Source: Pseudomonadota bacterium | GTDB lineage: Bacteria > Myxococcota_A > UBA796 > SXON01 | Length of the DNA: 8,786 nucleotides | Assembly (NCBI GenBank): GCA_005776735.1 | Contig: SXOM01000173.1 | Location: forward strand, 1 to 8,786 | Reading direction: 5' to 3' | Made by a program: the position numbers and the translations under genes | The notes under the pieces: generated by a model | What the model saw: only the letters and a program-made list of their open reading frames with translations | Databases searched by the model: none | Told to the model about the DNA's origin: nothing | Shown: positions 1 to 6,872 of the stretch, one piece after another | Layout of the letters: each line of letters begins with the position of its first letter | How positions within the stretch are numbered: the stretch's first letter is position 1

Positions 1-83
1 GGGGCGCCGCGGCGCGGGCCCGCCTCGGCCGCCGTCCGGGCCGGTCGCGCCGCGCCGCCCGTCCGACCGTGTGCCCCCTCGAA
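1..83. other. Left-edge GC-rich sequence, no gene supported
   Basis: This stretch is almost pure G and C. All three forward frames are open through it and at least one reverse frame is also open, so openness means nothing here. No start with a ribosome binding site, signal peptide or recognisable motif is visible. It could hold the end or the beginning of a neighbouring gene beyond the edge, or be the upstream region of the beta-helix gene. Confidence 0.5.
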
Positions 84-92
84 TGGTACACT
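84..92 (+). promoter_or_regulatory. Putative extended -10 promoter element for the beta-helix gene
   Basis: The word TGGTACACT reads as an extended -10 (TGn followed by TACACT, 4 of 6 matches to TATAAT). It is the only A/T-richer spot in the leader. Transcription would begin near base 99-100, giving a leader of about 15 bases that still contains the GGAG site. The possible -35 (CCGACC at 63-68, spacer 18) is weak, so the call rests on the -10 and on its similarity to TGGTAGTCT upstream of the lipoprotein gene on the other strand. Confidence 0.4.
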
Positions 93-105
93 CTGGCGCC
101 CTTCC

Positions 106-109
106 GGAG
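106..109 (+). promoter_or_regulatory. Ribosome binding site GGAG deciding the GTG start at 115
   Basis: GGAG lies 5 bases before the GTG at 115. That start gives a hydrophobic, secretable N-terminus, and no other start in this frame has both a Shine-Dalgarno-like sequence and a signal peptide. A GTG at 69 opens a different frame, which encodes only arginine-rich shadow sequence. Confidence 0.6.
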
Positions 110-114
110 CCCCC

Positions 115-3000
115 GTGCTGGCCCTGCTCTGTCCCGCGCTCGCCGCCACCCTGACCGTCGAAGCGGATGGTTCGGGCAGCGTGGCCACCCTCGCCGACGC
201 CGCGGCCATCGCCGCCGCGGGCGACACGATCGTGCTCGGCGACGGGACCTTCCTGGGGGCCACGTTCCCGGTCCGGGTGAGCCTGCAGAGCCGCAACGGC
301 TCCGGCGCCACCACCATCGACGGGCTGGGGGTCGCCCCGCTCGTGGGCAATGCGGGCCTGGACGTGCGCGGCGTGACGCTCACCTCCTCGGGCACCGCCG
401 CGGTGTCGATCGTCGGCGGCGGGAGCCTCGAGGACGTCGTGGTCCGCGACTCCGGGAGCTACGGCGCCTCGTACGGGGGCGCGGTCTTGGGGAACGGGGA
501 GTTCACCATCGACAGCTCGCGCTTCCAGGACAACCAGGCCTACGTGGGCGCCGGCATCTACGCCTACGGCACGGGCTCCGTCCTGACGCTCAACGACGTG
601 GAGTTCTCTGGAAACTCGGCGTACTACGGGGCTGGCATCTACCTCGACAGCCAGGTCACGGCGATCCAGTCCGAGGTGGTGTACACCGCGAACGTCGCGT
701 ACTACCACGGGGGTGGCATCTACGCCGGGTACTTCAACCCGGTGGTCAGCACCGATGTCGTCTATTCCGACAATGCGGCCCCCAACGGCTGGGGCGGATC
801 GGCCTACGTCGGAACCAGCTCGTCCTACGACGCCGCGACCGAGACGCACACCGGAAACAGCGCCCAGTACGGGGGCGCACTGTCGCTGTACTACGCGACG
901 GCGACGTTGTCGGGCGGCCGCTACGAAGACAACGTGGCCTCGCTCGACGGCGGCGCCAACCACTTCTACGTCGTGACCGGGAGCGAGTCGGGCGCGGTGT
1001 ACGTGGGCAACACCACCACCGGAGGCAACGGGGGCGCGGTCCACGCCAACGCCGGCACGCTGAGCTTCGAGGAGCCGACGTTCACGGCCAACACCGCCGA
1101 GGTCTACCACGGGGGCGCCGTGTCGCTCACCAACTACGCCGCAGCGACGCTGGTGGGCGGGAGCTTCACCGGCAACGAGGCCCTCGCCTACGGCGGCGGC
1201 GTGTACGCCACCTCGTACGCCAGTGTCACCTTGGACGGCGCCACGCTCGACGCCAACGCCGCGAACTACGGTGGCGGCGGGTACGTCGAGACCGGGAGCA
1301 CCCTGAACACCACCGACACCGTGTGGTCGAACAACTACGCCGAGACCGGCGGCGGCGCGGTGTATGCCTACAACTACGCGAGCGTCGACGAAGCGGGCGC
1401 GAGCTACACCGACAACAGCACCTACGGGACCGGCGGGGGGATCTACAGCTACCTCGGTGTGTCGCTGCGCGAGGCGGGTGGCACGTTCGCCGACGGCACC
1501 GCCATCTACGGCTACGGCGGCCACGTGTACGCCTACTACTACGGTTCGGCCGAGTTCGACGATTGCGTGTTCTCGACCGGCCTCGCCTACTACGATGCCG
1601 GCGCCATCTACGCGTACGCGCTGTACGACGGGCCGTTGGTGCTCCGCGACACCACGATCACCGGGAACACCTCCACCTACGGGTCGGGGGGAGGCGCCCT
1701 CATCGGCTACGTGCCGAGCGCGACCCTGGACCACCTCACGGTCACCGACAACCAGTCGTACAGCTACGGCGGCGGCCTGGTGATGTACGGGCAGGGCGGG
1801 ACCACCGTCGACGCGTCCACCATTCAATACAACACCGCCACCACCTACTCCGGCGGGGGGATCCACTGGGACGGCGGGTACCCGTCGTCCGCCGACTTCC
1901 GCGTGCGCGACAGCGTGATCGCGGACAACGCGGCCGGCGAGAGCGGCGGCGGGCTCTACGTCGCGTGGCCGGACGAGCTCGAGGTGTCACGAACCACCCT
2001 CACGGGCAACGTGGCGGGGAACGAAGCCTTTGGCGGTGGACTCATCGCCCGGAACACCACCGGCACCCTCCGGGTGGACAACAGCGTGTTCCAATCCAAC
2101 AGCGCCGGGTACGGGGGCGGTGCGTACATCGAAGGCGTCGAGGCCCTCGACGTGCCGAACCGCTGGACCAACACCGTGTTCGCGACCAACCAGGCCGCGG
2201 TCGGCGGCGCGGCCTGCTTCGTGTACGCCATCGCGCACGAGCTGATCAACGCCACGGTGGTGGGCAACGCGGCGTCGGAAGCCGCGGGCGGGTTCTGTGT
2301 CGTGCAGACCGGCCTCTCCCTCGACAACACCGTCATCGCCTACACCGCCGCCGGGGCCGCCCTGCACGTGTACGACGAGCCGAGCGCGGCCCGGTTGGAG
2401 TTCGAGCACGGCAACCTGTACGGGAACGTCGCCGGCGACGCGGGGGGCAGCCTCGGCGCGACGCCGGCTTCGCTCGCCGCCGAGCCGGGATTTGCCGGCT
2501 GGTGGGACGACGGCCACGACAACGACAGCTTCGTCCTGGCGGGCACGAGCCCGATGATCGACGCCGGCAACCCCTCGCTCACCGACCGCGACGGGAGCCG
2601 CTCCGACATCGGCGCCTACGGCGGCCCCGACGTCCACGCGGTCGACGAGGACGCCGACGGGTACGAGAGCGACCGCGACTGCGACGATGCCGACGCCACG
2701 GTCCACCCCGGCGCCACCGACGCCTGGTACGACGGGGTGGACGCCGACTGCCTGGGCAACGACGACGACGACCAGGACCAGGACGGGGCCCCCGTCGACG
2801 AGGACTGCGACGACACCGACCCCGCGGTGGTGGATCCGTGCGACAGCGGCGAGCCCGCTCCGGACAGCGGCGACACCGACACCGACGGGGAACCGTCGCC
2901 GAGCCCCGATTGCGGCTGTGCGAGCAATGGGTCGCCCGAACGTTTGCTCGCGGGTGCGATCCTGGCCGGACTGGTGCTCGCGCGGCGGCGGCGCGCGTAG
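115..3000 (+). CDS. Secreted right-handed beta-helix repeat protein with MopE-type metal-binding motif and MYXO-CTERM-like tail
   Basis: Predicted 961-residue surface protein; no enzymatic residues can be assigned. Residues 1-11 are a short signal peptide (MLALLCPALAA, no basic residue). Residues 12-100 (VEADGSGSVATLADA, GDTIVLGDGTF) have the usual opening of parallel beta-helix proteins. Residues about 130-735 hold roughly 22 repeats pairing an F/Y-x-x-N turn with a GGG/GGA-I/V-Y strand, as in chlamydial polymorphic membrane proteins. SPMIDAGNP (812-820) and DIGAYGG (831-837) match the end of 'choice-of-anchor Q' beta-helix proteins. Residues 844-908 contain DEDADGY, DRDCDDAD and DEDCDDTDP, the Asp/Cys pattern of MopE-like putative metal-binding motifs, probably calcium. 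After a Pro/Ser/Asp-rich spacer, 933-961 are Cys-Gly-Cys, a hydrophobic helix and an RRRR end, resembling MYXO-CTERM tails that are processed by myxosortase and carried to the cell surface. Likely adhesion, matrix or cell-contact role (inference). Ends 3 bases from the convergent DUF1501 gene. Confidence 0.88.
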   Translation: MLALLCPALAATLTVEADGSGSVATLADAAAIAAAGDTIVLGDGTFLGATFPVRVSLQSRNGSGATTIDGLGVAPLVGNAGLDVRGVTLTSSGTAAVSIVGGGSLEDVVVRDSGSYGASYGGAVLGNGEFTIDSSRFQDNQAYVGAGIYAYGTGSVLTLNDVEFSGNSAYYGAGIYLDSQVTAIQSEVVYTANVAYYHGGGIYAGYFNPVVSTDVVYSDNAAPNGWGGSAYVGTSSSYDAATETHTGNSAQYGGALSLYYATATLSGGRYEDNVASLDGGANHFYVVTGSESGAVYVGNTTTGGNGGAVHANAGTLSFEEPTFTANTAEVYHGGAVSLTNYAAATLVGGSFTGNEALAYGGGVYATSYASVTLDGATLDANAANYGGGGYVETGSTLNTTDTVWSNNYAETGGGAVYAYNYASVDEAGASYTDNSTYGTGGGIYSYLGVSLREAGGTFADGTAIYGYGGHVYAYYYGSAEFDDCVFSTGLAYYDAGAIYAYALYDGPLVLRDTTITGNTSTYGSGGGALIGYVPSATLDHLTVTDNQSYSYGGGLVMYGQGGTTVDASTIQYNTATTYSGGGIHWDGGYPSSADFRVRDSVIADNAAGESGGGLYVAWPDELEVSRTTLTGNVAGNEAFGGGLIARNTTGTLRVDNSVFQSNSAGYGGGAYIEGVEALDVPNRWTNTVFATNQAAVGGAACFVYAIAHELINATVVGNAASEAAGGFCVVQTGLSLDNTVIAYTAAGAALHVYDEPSAARLEFEHGNLYGNVAGDAGGSLGATPASLAAEPGFAGWWDDGHDNDSFVLAGTSPMIDAGNPSLTDRDGSRSDIGAYGGPDVHAVDEDADGYESDRDCDDADATVHPGATDAWYDGVDADCLGNDDDDQDQDGAPVDEDCDDTDPAVVDPCDSGEPAPDSGDTDTDGEPSPSPDCGCASNGSPERLLAGAILAGLVLARRRRA
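502..2330 (+). repeat. Tandem degenerate beta-helix coils encoded in the gene (about 22 units)
   Basis: At protein level the region repeats every 22-30 residues with an x-G-N-x-A turn followed by a G-G-G/A-I/V-Y strand. Examples are FSGNSAYYGAGIY, YTANVAYYHGGGIY, FTGNEALAYGGGVY, WSNNYAETGGGAVY, IADNAAGESGGGLY and FQSNSAGYGGGAY. At DNA level the units share words such as 'tacgggggcg' and 'ggcggcgg' but have diverged, so it is an old repeat rather than a recent expansion. Tyr-Tyr and Tyr-Ala-Tyr pairs recur at the coil edges, which would stack into an aromatic ladder along the helix. Two units near residues 460-500 lose the Asn of the turn (FADGTAIYGYGG, FSTGLAYYDAG). Confidence 0.8.
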
Positions 3001-3003
3001 GCC

Positions 3004-4260
3004 CTACCCGGTGAGGACGCCGTCCAGGCGCGCCACGCCCGGGAGGAACTCTTCGCTGTCCACGCCCGCGAGGCCGAGCAAGGTGGCGCCCATCACGTCG
3101 GCCGAGAGGTTGTCGCCGGCGTCGTCGAGCTCGCCCGTCGCCAGGTCGAGGGTGCGACCGTAGTACATCGCGTCGTAGCCGCCGATCACGCGGTCGCCGG
3201 TCACCCCGGGGCCGACGACCATCATGCTGGTGTAGGGCCAGTGGTCCTTGCCCTGGCCGGCGTTGAGCTTGGGGGTGCGCCCCATCTCGGAGAGCACGAC
3301 CAGGACGGTCTCGTCGGCGAGCGTGCCGCCGCTCTCGCCGGGCAGGCGCCCGAGCTTCTCCATCAGGGTGGCGAGCCCAGAATACAGGGCTTCGAAGTTC
3401 TGGGACTGGTAGATGTCGTTGGAGACGTGGGTGTCCCAGCCATTGAGCGAGAACGAGAGCGTGAGGCAACGCGACACGCCGAGGGAGAGGGCGTCGACCG
3501 CGAAGTCCACCTGCTCGGAGAAGCCCGACGAGCCGGACCAGTTCACCAGGTCGCGCAGCCCCTTGAGCGACTGGGCACGATCCAGCGCCGTCGCGTAGGC
3601 GGCGCCGAGCTCGGCGTCGCGTCCCGGTCGGGTGGCCAGGTTCCACGCCGCGGTGCGCCGCTCCAGGTAGCGGTCCATGATCTGCTCGGCGCGCGCGCTC
3701 GGCGCCCGCACGTCGAGGTCGCTCCAGCCGAGCACACTCCCGTCGAGGAGGGCCGGCAACTGGCCGCTGGTCCCCGTCCGCGTGACGAAGGCCCCGAACG
3801 CGCCCGGGAAGGACGGCCCGGCCGCGACGACGTGGGGCAGGGCGAAGTCTTCGCCCGTGACCCCGCCGACGATCGCCGGCCAGTCGGAGGCATCCTGGCG
3901 GGTGGAGCCCGTCATGCAGAGCCGCAGGCAATTCTCGTGCGCCACCGACGGCACCAGCACACCCTTGAGGATGAGCATCCGCGTGTGCCAGTCGTTCATG
4001 AACCGGGTGACACTCGGCCGGTCGGCGTGCTCGGTGAACTCGATGCCGCCCACCACGCCGGTGCCCGCGTCGCGCTCCATGTCCACGTTGGGGTTGTCGA
4101 ACTCCGGCGCCAGCACCCGCGTCGGGTCCCAACCGCCGTAGTTCACGACGAAGATGAACTTTCGGCTGCGCGCGGGCACGGCGTCGTCGGCGAACGCGCG
4201 GCGGACCGGGAGCAGGGTGGCACCGAGTGCGGAGGCGGCGAGGAAGTCACGACGGCGCAT
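3004..4260 (-). CDS. DUF1501 family protein, Tat-exported
   Basis: Predicted 418-residue DUF1501 protein (alkaline-phosphatase/sulfatase-like fold; activity unknown). The N-terminus MRRRDFLAASALGA is a twin-arginine signal (RRDFL) with probable cleavage after AFA at residue 24, so it folds in the cytoplasm and is exported. NYGGWDPTRV at about 40-49 is the usual opening. Family hallmarks are NGWDTHVSN (GWDTH at 274-278), SEMGRTPKLN (GRTPK at 327-331) and GKDHWPYTS (DHWP at 339-342), followed by GPGVTGDRVIGGYD. The GWDTH, GRTP and DHWP residues are the conserved polar ones expected around the active or metal site. The frame stays open upstream to about 4803, but the ATG at 4260 is chosen because it begins the Tat signal and is preceded by GAGG overlapping the previous stop. 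It lies 7 bases after the DUF1549/1553-like gene, so the two are almost surely co-transcribed and translationally coupled. The length is normal for the family and all motifs are intact. Confidence 0.9.
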   Translation of the reverse strand: MRRRDFLAASALGATLLPVRRAFADDAVPARSRKFIFVVNYGGWDPTRVLAPEFDNPNVDMERDAGTGVVGGIEFTEHADRPSVTRFMNDWHTRMLILKGVLVPSVAHENCLRLCMTGSTRQDASDWPAIVGGVTGEDFALPHVVAAGPSFPGAFGAFVTRTGTSGQLPALLDGSVLGWSDLDVRAPSARAEQIMDRYLERRTAAWNLATRPGRDAELGAAYATALDRAQSLKGLRDLVNWSGSSGFSEQVDFAVDALSLGVSRCLTLSFSLNGWDTHVSNDIYQSQNFEALYSGLATLMEKLGRLPGESGGTLADETVLVVLSEMGRTPKLNAGQGKDHWPYTSMMVVGPGVTGDRVIGGYDAMYYGRTLDLATGELDDAGDNLSADVMGATLLGLAGVDSEEFLPGVARLDGVLTG

Positions 4261-4267
4261 GGGTGCC

Positions 4268-5896
4268 TCAGTACAAGAGGAAGGCGGGGTCGCGAAACAG
4301 GACCGAGAGCAGGTCGCTCCACGCGGCGGCAGGCGTGCTCTCGGCGGCGTACAGCTCGCGCCACAACGCGACGTTGGCCTGGACCTCGGGCCCGTCGGCG
4401 GCGACACGGTTGCCGTAGAGCCGCAGGTGCAGCACCTGGAGCTGGGCCACGAACCCCTCCGGGTCGGAGTCCGGCGTGGCCGACAACGCCACCTCGGTGA
4501 ACAGCCGAGGCTCGGCGGCCGCCTGGTCGCCCTCGACCACGTAGGCCGCGGCCGCCTGCGCGACCCGCTCGTGCACGAGCACCATCGTCGCGGTCGGCTC
4601 CTCGGCCGGGCGGGTGGAGTACACACCGTCCACCCCGCCGGCCAGCGTGCGCAGGCCGTAGGTGTCGGTCTGGAGCATGTCGTACCCCTGGTAGGTGAAC
4701 CGGAACCCGGTGAGGTCCTCCAGGACCGTACCGAGCTGGTCGGCGCTGAGCAGCTTGCGGCTGGCCAGGGAGGCGTCCTCGGCAGGGGCCGCGCGGTAGG
4801 CATCGCTGGCCAGGACCGCCGCGAAGAGCGGACGGAGCGTCAGGTCGTGGGCGAGGAACACCTCGCGGAGCGCGCTGAGCGCCGCGGTGTCCGCCAGGGT
4901 GGACGATCGACCAAGGAACAGCTCGTAGCTTTGCTCGACCATACAACCGGGGAACCGAGGATCGGCCGCGACCTGCAGGCCCAGGTCGTCCAGGTCGTAG
5001 CCGGGGCTCCCGTACCAGCCGGGCGCCACCCCGGTCATCGACTGCCAGTATTGCTCCCGCTCGGGGTGGTAGTAGGTGGTGTCGTCGCGACTGTCGTAGT
5101 TGAAGTAGTAGAAACCCCAGAGGTAGCTGGCGATCGGGTCCAGGGTGTTGTGGCAGGCCACGCAGCCCGGGTTGGTCTTGAGCGCGTCGTTGACCGCGCC
5201 CTGATCGAGCAGGTTCACGTTGCGGTCGAAGCTGATCGGCTTGCCGAGGTAGTCCTCGCACAACAGGATGCGGCTGATGGCGTTGGCACGGCCACGGTTG
5301 GCGTTGGAGCCGTTGGTCATGTACCGCCACCAGAGGCCGTTGGTCGAGAGGATGCCGGCGTGCGGCCGCCCATCGGTGTAGTGCACCTTCTCCCACCCTT
5401 CACCGTCGGCCGGGTAGTCCATCGGCCACGCATGGCCGATGCTCTCGTCGGCCATGCTCCACTCGCCGAGCACGATCTGGGTGTAGGGGAGGTCCTCCTC
5501 GGCGATGGTGGACAAGATCCGGAGGGGCTCGTCGCCCACCGCGCGTGCAAACGCGGCTTCGTCGGTCTGGCCGTAGTCGGCGGCGCCCACGTAGAAGTAG
5601 TCGCTGCGCGTGAGGTAGATCGTCGAGAACAGGTCGCGCACCCGCTCGCCGAACCGCTCGTCCTCCATGAACCCCGCGATCATCGCGTCGAGCCGGGCGG
5701 GGTCGGTCTCCACGGCCTCCACCTCGGCCACCGTCGGGCGGACGCCGCGCAGGTCCAGGCTCGCGCGCTCCAGCACGGCCACCGCCGACAACAACTCCGG
5801 CGCGTCGGGCGTGTCGGACGGGTCCTCGACCCCCGGGGACACGTCGGACGGGGACTCGACGACGCAGGACACCAGGAGCCAGAGCGTCAGTTCCAC
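4268..5896 (-). CDS. DUF1549/DUF1553-like lipoprotein with internal c-type haem motif
   Basis: Predicted 542-residue protein. VELTLWLLVSC (GTG start) is a short signal with a lipobox, lipidated Cys11, followed by an acidic Pro/Ser spacer. Residues about 35-90 resemble the DUF1549 start (LDLRGVRPT at 47-55, then DERFGERV). Residues 225-262 carry NRNVNLLDQG and then NPGCVACHNTLDPIAS, with a CxxCH haem site at 245-249; this segment resembles DUF1588. The second half follows DUF1553 order: YELFLGR (GR at 329-330), LRPLFAAVLASDAYR, SRKLLSADQL, EEPTATMVLVHERV and a terminal LLSVLFRDPAFLLY. Such proteins normally pair with a DUF1501 partner, which follows 7 bases downstream. It is shorter than classical planctomycete members (usually 700 or more residues). 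The start at 5896 is preferred over an in-frame GTG at 5911 because GGAGG sits 7 bases before it, and it overlaps the upstream stop by 10 bases. Biochemical role unknown; a redox or envelope polymer role is inference. Confidence 0.82.
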   Translation of the reverse strand: MELTLWLLVSCVVESPSDVSPGVEDPSDTPDAPELLSAVAVLERASLDLRGVRPTVAEVEAVETDPARLDAMIAGFMEDERFGERVRDLFSTIYLTRSDYFYVGAADYGQTDEAAFARAVGDEPLRILSTIAEEDLPYTQIVLGEWSMADESIGHAWPMDYPADGEGWEKVHYTDGRPHAGILSTNGLWWRYMTNGSNANRGRANAISRILLCEDYLGKPISFDRNVNLLDQGAVNDALKTNPGCVACHNTLDPIASYLWGFYYFNYDSRDDTTYYHPEREQYWQSMTGVAPGWYGSPGYDLDDLGLQVAADPRFPGCMVEQSYELFLGRSSTLADTAALSALREVFLAHDLTLRPLFAAVLASDAYRAAPAEDASLASRKLLSADQLGTVLEDLTGFRFTYQGYDMLQTDTYGLRTLAGGVDGVYSTRPAEEPTATMVLVHERVAQAAAAYVVEGDQAAAEPRLFTEVALSATPDSDPEGFVAQLQVLHLRLYGNRVAADGPEVQANVALWRELYAAESTPAAAWSDLLSVLFRDPAFLLY

Positions 5897-6858
5897 GGGC
5901 GTTCCTCCCACCCCACGAGCGCCGCCGTGTCGGGGCAGGCGCTGCCCAGGAGCTCACCCCGCCACCACACCTCCGCGCACCCGTCGCAGGCCGCGGGGAA
6001 CGAAGGTGCGCCCGAGTAGGCCGGCCCGTCGAAGGTCACGTCGTACCAACTCCCCTCGGCGTCCCGCACCCGAATCGTGCCGCCGGGCTCCTGGTCGCAG
6101 GTGGTGCCCGTCGCGGCGTTCATCAGGTAGACCGAGTCGAAGTTTACCGCGGTGATGGTGTCGTCGATGTCGGAGAGGCTGCCGTTGACCGACGTGTAGG
6201 TGGCTCCGCCACCGTCGTACTGCGTGGTGTAGAGGGTCAGGTCGATGCTGACCCCCTTGCCGAGCCAACTGTCGGCGTACTGCGCGCCTTCCCAGCGCCA
6301 CGCCCCCTGGAGCTGGGTGGCCGTGGCCCGGTACCCGTACGCCCAGTAGTCGATGTCGTACATGTACGCGGTTCCGCTCCCGACGAGCTGCTGGCCGTCG
6401 GGCCCGGTCATCTCGACCGGAGAGCCGTACACGTAGAAGTACCGGTCGTAGGTGTAGTAGCTGCCGACGTAGTCGTGGTACGCCGAGTAGTAGGCGTACC
6501 CATCGAAGGTGGCGCCCGCGGCGCTGGTGCACGAGTCCGACCAGATGTACTGGTCGTAGAGCTCCAGGTACTCCGGGTAGTAGTACGGGCAGTCCCCGTC
6601 GTCGCGCAGGGCCCAGATGCCCTCGTAGGCATCGGCAATGTCGTTGGGATCGACCGCCAGCACCGCGTCGATCGCGGCCTCGACGGCGGCTTGGACCGCT
6701 TCGGCGGTCAGCGCGGGCTGGGTGACCTCGGCGGTGTCGACCACCACGTAGGGGCTCGGATCGTCGACCTCGCCGCCGCTGGCGTCGGCCACCGCTTCGG
6801 GGGCGACCGGCGCGAGATCACGCTCGGGGGCGCAGGCCAGGAGGCAGAGGCTCAGCAT
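5887..6858 (-). CDS. Tyrosine-rich putative lipoprotein of unknown family
   Basis: Predicted 323 residues; I do not recognise the family. MLSLCLLAC is a very short signal with a lipobox (LLAC, Cys9), followed by an acidic, Ala/Pro-rich spacer to about residue 45. A helix-like Ala-rich stretch runs from 50 to 70 (AEAVQAAVEAAIDAVLA). Residues 87-176 contain 22 tyrosines in 90 positions, including CPYYYPEYLELYDQY and YYTYDRYFYVYG, consistent with exposed aromatic beta strands. The rest (180-323) looks like a beta-rich domain, with YMYDIDYWAYGYR just before it. The C-terminus has CDGCAEVWWRGE then SACPDTAAL and ends GWEERPWN. Spaced cysteines (C90, about C110, TTC, CDGC, SAC) suggest disulphides rather than haem, since CDGC is followed by Ala, not His. 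The ATG at 6858 has GGGAG 7 bases upstream. It is the first gene of the DUF1549/1553-DUF1501 set and overlaps the next start, so it is probably part of the same envelope complex or its anchoring partner. Confidence 0.8.
   Translation of the reverse strand: MLSLCLLACAPERDLAPVAPEAVADASGGEVDDPSPYVVVDTAEVTQPALTAEAVQAAVEAAIDAVLAVDPNDIADAYEGIWALRDDGDCPYYYPEYLELYDQYIWSDSCTSAAGATFDGYAYYSAYHDYVGSYYTYDRYFYVYGSPVEMTGPDGQQLVGSGTAYMYDIDYWAYGYRATATQLQGAWRWEGAQYADSWLGKGVSIDLTLYTTQYDGGGATYTSVNGSLSDIDDTITAVNFDSVYLMNAATGTTCDQEPGGTIRVRDAEGSWYDVTFDGPAYSGAPSFPAACDGCAEVWWRGELLGSACPDTAALVGWEERPWN
5902..5909 (-). promoter_or_regulatory. Strong ribosome binding site GGGAGGAA deciding the GTG start at 5896
   Basis: Read leftward, GGGAGGAA is followed by 7 bases and then GTG. 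It lies inside the last codons of the tyrosine-rich lipoprotein gene, whose TGA is at 5887-5889. Terminating ribosomes could therefore re-initiate directly. The site would fall inside the coding region if the GTG at 5911 were the start, which argues against that start. Confidence 0.7.
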
Positions 6859-6872
6859 CGGGGGGCTCCCAC

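Noticed and set aside
115..3000. Repeat array as a CRISPR or DNA satellite
   Set aside because: The repeats are protein-level, in frame, diverged and have no spacers of constant length.
2990..3010. Possible bidirectional terminator (GTAG/CTAC repeat at the facing stops)
   Set aside because: The stem is only 4 bases with a 3-base loop and no T-run on either strand.
69..3014. A 981-residue open frame overlapping the beta-helix gene in another frame
   Set aside because: It is dominated by Arg/Gly/His runs typical of a shifted frame of GC-rich DNA, with no motif, signal or fold. The frame starting at 115 has clear repeats, a signal peptide and a sorting tail.
2579..4132. Long reverse open frame spanning the end of the beta-helix gene and the DUF1501 gene
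   Set aside because: Arg-rich shadow of the DUF1501 reading frame; it crosses the convergent gene boundary and shows no recognisable domain.
4261..4803. Upstream extension of the DUF1501 gene to a start near 4803
   Set aside because: The Tat signal at 4260 is the natural start, and the extension overlaps the coding sequence of the DUF1549/1553-like gene in a shadow frame.
5897..5911. GTG start at 5911 for the DUF1549/1553-like gene
   Set aside because: The GGGAGGAA site at 5909-5902 would be inside the coding region; it is correctly spaced for the GTG at 5896.
6000..6012. CDGC in the tyrosine-rich lipoprotein as a haem or thioredoxin-like site
   Set aside because: It is followed by Ala rather than His, so it is not a c-type haem motif, and no thioredoxin fold signature surrounds it; a disulphide is simpler.
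3241..6019. Two long forward open frames (3241-4500 and 4154-6019) opposite the leftward cassette
   Set aside because: Val/Gly/Arg/His-rich composition, low complexity, and they lie antisense to genes with clear DUF1501 and CxxCH motifs.
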